Origin: Candidatus Sulfotelmatobacter sp.
GTDB taxonomy: Bacteria; Acidobacteriota; Terriglobia; Terriglobales; Acidobacteriaceae
Direction of reading: 5' to 3'
DNA length: 11,219 bases
Assembly (NCBI GenBank): GCA_030049565.1
Contig: JASIKQ010000409.1
Span: 1 to 11,219 of the forward strand
Each line of letters opens with the position of its first letter. Within the stretch, counting starts at the first letter, position 1. The position numbers and the translations under genes were made by a program. Positions 7,663 to 11,219 of this stretch are shown here, in pieces. A model generated the notes under the pieces. The model had not been told where the DNA came from. It saw only the letters and a program-made list of their open reading frames with translations, and ran no database searches.

Positions 7663-7668
7663 TAGAAT
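7663..7668 (+). promoter_or_regulatory. Possible -10 element upstream of the plus-strand kinase
   Basis: TAGAAT matches the -10 consensus at five of six positions and lies 22 bases before the TTG start at 7690. No recognisable -35 lies 16-18 bases upstream. If used, it would leave either a very short leader or translation from the GTG at 7738. Confidence 0.2.
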
Positions 7669-7689
7669 TGTGCCGGAAGCGCCGGCGAT

Positions 7690-9489
7690 TTGTGCTCTTT
7701 GCGGTTCGACCGGGATCTTCTGACCACAAAAACAACTGTGCCTACTTGTACAAAACTCTGGATCGCGGCCGTGGGCGCTTGTCTCGCGACTCTGGTCCTC
7801 GGTGCCCTCATCCTGCCGCCATCCTTCCGTCTTACCGCGGCAAGCGATGTCATCCAGTGCCTGCTGTTGTTCTCTGGAACCTTATCGTTCCTTCCTCGCG
7901 CGCTTCGCTCCCGCGGCCGCCTGCGCATCTTCTGGTCCCTGATCTCGACCGGCATCGGTCTGTGGTTTCTGTATCAATTCGTCTGGATTTACTACGAAAT
8001 CTACTTGCGCACCCATGTGCCCGACATGTGCGCCGGCGATGTCATCCTCTTCCTCCATATCGTCCCACTTATGGCCGCGCTGGCCCTACGCCCGCACGCT
8101 CCCGAAGACGTATATGGCGCTCGTTTGCGCCACCTCGATTTCGCCTTGTTGATCGTCTGGTGGGGCTATCTCTACATACTTTTCGTCTTCCCCTGGCAAT
8201 ACATCGTGGTTAATGTAGAACCCTATGCAAACAATTTGAACTCTTTATACCTGATCGAAAAACTCGCCTTCCTCGGCGCTCTGGTGATGGCATGGTTTGG
8301 CAGCCGGTCAGGCTGGAAAAATTTCTACGCAAATCTCTGCGGCGCATATCTCACCTATAGCATCAGTTCTCACCTCGCCAATTGGGCCATCAGTCGGCAC
8401 GTATACTACAGCGGAAGTTTATACGATATTCCCTTGGCTGCATCCATGGCCTGGGTAACTCTGGCCGGCCTGTTTATCAAAGGGTGCGAAGCTAAACCGG
8501 GTGTTCGCTCCATTGCCACTTCTCGCGGGGTGTGGCTCGCACGCGTGGGCATGATCGCCGCCTTTTCCCTTCCCCTTTTCGCCGCCTGGGCTCTGATGGA
8601 TACGGCAATCCCGCCGCTCATTCGTTCGTTCCGCGTAATCGCCACTCTGGCCGCGGCCTTGCTGATGGGGCTAATGGTATTCATTCGCCAGCGCCTCCTC
8701 GATCGCGAACTGCTTCGCCTGCTTGCGCACTCACGCGAATCCTTCGCCAATCTCAAGCGCCTTCAGACCCAGATCACGGAATCCGAAAAACTTGCTTCCG
8801 TCGGCCAACTCGTCGGCGGCGCGGCCCACGAACTCAATAACCCCATCACCGCTCTGCTGGGTTACTCCGATCTGCTGCTGAATTCTGCTCTCACTCCATC
8901 GCAGCAGGAACTGGCCGCCGAAATCAGCCAGAATGCACGCCGCACCCGCTCCTTGGTCGCCAGCTTGTTAAGCTTCGCCAAGCATCGCCCAGCCGCGATG
9001 ACCACCGTCGATTTAAATTCCTTGCTGCGCACCGCCGTCAAGCTTTCTCAGCCGCAATCGTCCGGCATGAAAATCGATCTGCACATGGAGCTTCCGCAAG
9101 GCCTTCTGCCAGTTCAGGGAGATTCCAACCAGTTGCTCCAGGTCTTCGTAAAGATCATAGACGACGCGTTGCAGGCGATTCATCAGCGTGGCGACCACAC
9201 TCTCACCGTCACCGCCGAACGCAACGGTCATCTGGCCATCATCAATATCTATGACACGGCGACAGTTTCAGCACGCGAAGAAAACGAACTTGCTCGAGAA
9301 TATGGGAGTAACGACTCTGGCCTGGGACTTACTGCATGCCGGGGAATTCTGGGTCAACATCAGGGGCGCATTCGCTGGAAAAACGATGATAGCGGAACCG
9401 CCATCGGTATCGAACTCCCACTCACTAACCCAGCGCCGGAGAAATCGACGGAACCAGCGTTGAGCTGGCAACCTCAACCGTCCGCTTGA
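7690..9489 (+). CDS. Polytopic membrane histidine kinase (HisKA type) with degenerate ATP-binding motifs
   Basis: This 599-residue protein has nine to ten membrane segments between residues about 23 and 333, then a cytoplasmic helix. The HisKA domain is well conserved: ASVGQLVGGAAHELNNPI, with phosphoacceptor H380. The ATPase domain is odd. The N-box region reads QVFVKIIDDALQAI, with aspartates 491-492 where related kinases have asparagines. The G1 position reads IYDTATVS, keeping an aspartate but lacking the DxGxG glycines. The G2 box is intact (SGLGLTACRGIL, about 543-554). A nonconserved tail of about 20 residues ends the protein. TTG at 7690 is the first in-frame start after a stop at 7663; GTG at 7738 is an alternative, and neither has a good Shine-Dalgarno. 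No response regulator is adjacent on this strand. The 3' end overlaps rlmN by 65 bases. Confidence 0.9.
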   Translation: MCSLRFDRDLLTTKTTVPTCTKLWIAAVGACLATLVLGALILPPSFRLTAASDVIQCLLLFSGTLSFLPRALRSRGRLRIFWSLISTGIGLWFLYQFVWIYYEIYLRTHVPDMCAGDVILFLHIVPLMAALALRPHAPEDVYGARLRHLDFALLIVWWGYLYILFVFPWQYIVVNVEPYANNLNSLYLIEKLAFLGALVMAWFGSRSGWKNFYANLCGAYLTYSISSHLANWAISRHVYYSGSLYDIPLAASMAWVTLAGLFIKGCEAKPGVRSIATSRGVWLARVGMIAAFSLPLFAAWALMDTAIPPLIRSFRVIATLAAALLMGLMVFIRQRLLDRELLRLLAHSRESFANLKRLQTQITESEKLASVGQLVGGAAHELNNPITALLGYSDLLLNSALTPSQQELAAEISQNARRTRSLVASLLSFAKHRPAAMTTVDLNSLLRTAVKLSQPQSSGMKIDLHMELPQGLLPVQGDSNQLLQVFVKIIDDALQAIHQRGDHTLTVTAERNGHLAIINIYDTATVSAREENELAREYGSNDSGLGLTACRGILGQHQGRIRWKNDDSGTAIGIELPLTNPAPEKSTEPALSWQPQPSA

Positions 9490-10669
9490 GCTGCCCGCAG
9501 GCGGCATAAATATCCCGGCCTCGCGGACGGCGCACATAGGCGCGCACTCCATTCTCCCGCAGAATTTTCTGAAAGGCTTCCACGCGCTCCGGGCTCGGAG
9601 TGCAGAATTCAATTCCCGGCCCCGGATTCAGCGCAATCAAATTTACCTTGCAGCGCAATCCACGTAGTAACTCCACCACTTCCCTGGCATTCTCGGCGGT
9701 ATCGTTCACTCCGCCCAGCAGCACGTATTCAAGGGTAACGTATTCCCGTGTGCGCAAAGGAAATTCCCGCGCCGCCCCAATCAGCATCTCCAGGTTCCAC
9801 TTCTTATTCAGCGGCATCAGCCGCGTGCGCAGCTCATCGTTGGAGGCGTTCAGCGAAATCGCCAGCTTGGGCCGAATTCTCTCCTCGCCGAAATCATGGA
9901 TGCGCGGCACGATTCCCGCCGTCGACACCGTCATTCTCCGCTCCGCGACACCCACGCACTCCACCAGCAGCCGCGCCGCTTTCACAAAATTGTCGTAATT
10001 GAGAAACGGCTCGCCCATCCCCATAAAAACCAGATTGATTCGATCTTCCGGGGGCGAAACCTTTTGATCCCTTAGCACCGCGCAAACTTGCCCCACAATT
10101 TCTCCCGCGGTCAGATTCCGCTTCACCCCAAGCTGCGCCGTCAAACAAAATTGGCAATCGACCGCACACCCGACCTGGCTGGAGATGCAAATCGTGGAGC
10201 GCCCGGAACGTGTCCCATGCTGATTTTGGCTGGCGCTGCTTTTGGGTGGCGCAGCGCTTTCAGCGCTGCGATAAAGCCTTTCTTGCGCAGGGGTTTTAGC
10301 CACTGCGGTAGTTTCATCCGCAGCCTCAGCAACTTCCCCAGCCTCACTTCCATCCCCAGCTTCACCCCCATCGCCTTCCGGCATCCAGACCGTTTCGACC
10401 GTCTGCCCATCGGCGAAGCCAATCAGATACCGCACCGTCCCATCCACCGACACAAACCGGTTTTCGATTCTCGACGCCCCCACGCACACGCCGCTCTGTC
10501 CGAGCGACTCCCGCAGGCTCTGCGGCAAAGTCGAGATCTCCGCTAGCGCTTCCACGCGCTGCCGGTAAACGGCCTCCATGATCTGTTTGCCGCGATAGAT
10601 CGGCTGACCTGCCTCCACCATCAGCGCCGTCAACTCCGCGCCATCCATGCCCATGAGCGTCACTGCCAC
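9425..10669 (-). CDS. rlmN: 23S rRNA (adenine-2503-C2)-methyltransferase RlmN
   Basis: RlmN is a cytoplasmic radical-SAM enzyme that methylates C2 of A2503 in 23S rRNA (and A37 of some tRNAs in characterised homologues), affecting ribosomal fidelity. The 414-residue product has the N-terminal RlmN domain (about 10-95), the iron-sulfur motif C168-x3-C172-x2-C175 (QVGCAVDCQFC), the SAM-binding GMGEPFLN (about 216-223), and both cysteines of the methyl-transfer chemistry: C161 (CISSQ) and C391 (DIYAACGQL). Family members average roughly 350-380 residues. The excess is an insertion at about residues 98-157 just before the radical-SAM core, plus a tail after about residue 397. The frame opens with GTG at 10669, preceded closely by GGTGAG. 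ATG codons at 10654 and 10648 are alternatives. Confidence 0.95.
   Translation of the reverse strand: MAVTLMGMDGAELTALMVEAGQPIYRGKQIMEAVYRQRVEALAEISTLPQSLRESLGQSGVCVGASRIENRFVSVDGTVRYLIGFADGQTVETVWMPEGDGGEAGDGSEAGEVAEAADETTAVAKTPAQERLYRSAESAAPPKSSASQNQHGTRSGRSTICISSQVGCAVDCQFCLTAQLGVKRNLTAGEIVGQVCAVLRDQKVSPPEDRINLVFMGMGEPFLNYDNFVKAARLLVECVGVAERRMTVSTAGIVPRIHDFGEERIRPKLAISLNASNDELRTRLMPLNKKWNLEMLIGAAREFPLRTREYVTLEYVLLGGVNDTAENAREVVELLRGLRCKVNLIALNPGPGIEFCTPSPERVEAFQKILRENGVRAYVRRPRGRDIYAACGQLKRTVEVASSTLVPSISPALG
10202..10306 (-). repeat. Palindromic (REP-like) sequence inside rlmN
   Basis: Within the RlmN insertion lies a perfect 9-bp hairpin with a 3-base loop, CGCAGCGCT-TTC-AGCGCTGCG at 10250-10270. 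It encodes residues around RSAESAA. On the minus strand the flanks run from GCAGTGGCTAAA (10306) to GGGACACGT (10208). From memory, this layout resembles interspersed intergenic repeats in acidobacterial genomes. That resemblance is not verified here and the outer limits are approximate. The segment is in frame and adds no stop codon. Confidence 0.5.
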
Positions 10670-10711
10670 GATCTCACCCGCTCGCCCGCCTCAAACCTCA
10701 ACTGAAAGTTG

Positions 10712-10741
10712 CTCATATTTCAGTAACCTATTGATTCACAA
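10712..10741 (-). promoter_or_regulatory. Candidate rlmN promoter
   Basis: On the minus strand TTGTGA (10736-10741, four of six -35 matches) and TATGAG (10712-10717, four of six -10 matches) are 18 bases apart. They lie in an AT-richer patch about 45 bases upstream of the rlmN start. Support is weak and comes from consensus matching only. Confidence 0.25.
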
Positions 10742-10855
10742 GCATTAAGTATCATACCGCCGCTTCCCCCCGTACCCGCGTCTAAATATGTAACAATAGT
10801 ACTAACCTCTGGGAAAGCAGCCGTAATTCAAATCGGTTCCGCACTTACAAGCGCG

Positions 10856-11219
10856 ATGGTAAAAGAAGTCCGCAATATTCGCCGTCAGGTTTTGCCCCAC
10901 GGCCTCACTGTCATCACCGAGCAGATGGATACCATCCGCTCTGCCTCCATCGGTATCTGGCTCGAAACCGGCTCCCGCGACGAAACCCCGCAAGCGAACG
11001 GCATCTCGCATTTCATCGAGCACATGGTGTTCAAAGGCACCAAGCACCGCAGCGCCGAGGAGATCGCGCGCCAGGTCGACTCCATAGGCGGCAACATGGA
11101 CGCCTTCACCTCCAAGGAATGCATCTGCTTCAACGTCAAGGCGCTCGACGAGCATATTCCGGTGGCGCTCGAAATTCTTTGCGACCTCGTCCTCTATCCC
11201 ACATTCGATGCTCAGGATA
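10856..11219 (+). CDS. M16-family zinc metallopeptidase (N-terminal part)
   Basis: An ATG at 10856 opens a frame of 121 codons that continues past the window edge. The start matches M16 processing peptidases of the insulinase/pitrilysin class, as in bacterial YmxG-like proteins: LPHGLTVITEQM, then IGIWLETGSRDE. The inverted zinc motif HFIEH lies at residues 52-56 (H52 and H56 bind zinc, E55 is catalytic), followed by MVFKGT and IGGNMDAFTSKE. The third zinc ligand, a glutamate usually about 75 residues after the motif, lies beyond the edge. No clear Shine-Dalgarno precedes the ATG, but homology begins within about ten residues of it. Upstream is a divergent spacer of 186 bases shared with rlmN. 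Whether the protein is cytoplasmic or exported cannot be judged from this part; no signal peptide is visible. Confidence 0.92.
   Translation, partial: MVKEVRNIRRQVLPHGLTVITEQMDTIRSASIGIWLETGSRDETPQANGISHFIEHMVFKGTKHRSAEEIARQVDSIGGNMDAFTSKECICFNVKALDEHIPVALEILCDLVLYPTFDAQD

Noticed and set aside
7536..8213. A plus-strand open frame starting upstream of the second kinase
   Set aside because: It is out of frame with the kinase and consists of low-complexity Arg/Pro/Ser-rich sequence with no motif.
10141..10422. A second minus-strand frame overlapping the rlmN insertion
   Set aside because: It is a shadow frame of repeat-derived DNA. RlmN reads through continuously in its own frame with conserved sequence on both sides.
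10731..10755. TTGATT and TATCAT as a plus-strand promoter for the M16 protease gene
   Set aside because: The hexamers are only 13 bases apart, too short for a sigma-70-type promoter.

Overview
The window looks like chromosomal DNA from a GC-rich Gram-negative bacterium. An acidobacterial source (Acidobacteriota) is my best guess. It rests on the style of the O-antigen ligase N-terminus, on the neighbouring Wzc, TPR and ligase genes, and on a palindromic repeat inside rlmN that resembles interspersed repeats I remember from that phylum. No rRNA, tRNA, CRISPR array, transposase or phage gene is visible.

Layout. Positions 1-4272 hold a minus-strand surface-polysaccharide block. In transcription order it is a Wzc-type chain-length regulator and tyrosine autokinase (4272-1903), a membrane-anchored TPR protein with a C-terminal jelly-roll-like domain (1805-549), and the start of an O-antigen ligase/polymerase family protein that runs off the left edge (470-1). 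Upstream on the same strand is a lone Flp-type pilin (4774-4610). It has its own candidate promoter and a hairpin terminator, so it is probably a separate unit. Further upstream lies an overlapping two-component pair: a NarL/DesK-class membrane histidine kinase (7469-5652) and a LuxR-type response regulator (5662-4976).

A second, unrelated histidine kinase is transcribed divergently (7690-9489). It has many membrane segments and a HisKA-type phosphoacceptor helix, but its ATP-binding motifs are strikingly degenerate. Its 3' end overlaps, tail to tail, the end of rlmN (10669-9425), the radical-SAM methyltransferase for 23S rRNA A2503. RlmN carries an in-frame insertion of about 60 residues that contains a perfect 9-bp hairpin. 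Divergent from rlmN is the start of an M16 zinc protease (10856 onward), cut by the right edge.

How the parts work together. The left block fits Wzx/Wzy-type export of an exopolysaccharide or capsule: polymerase, phospho-regulated co-polymerase and a structural TPR/carbohydrate-binding partner. The adjacent two-component pair and pilin suggest a link between surface attachment and polysaccharide production, but that link is inferred from position only. rlmN and the M16 protease are housekeeping genes. The items most worth a second look are the palindromic insertion in rlmN, the degenerate kinase, the dyad next to the pilin promoter and the hairpin over the TPR gene's ribosome binding site.
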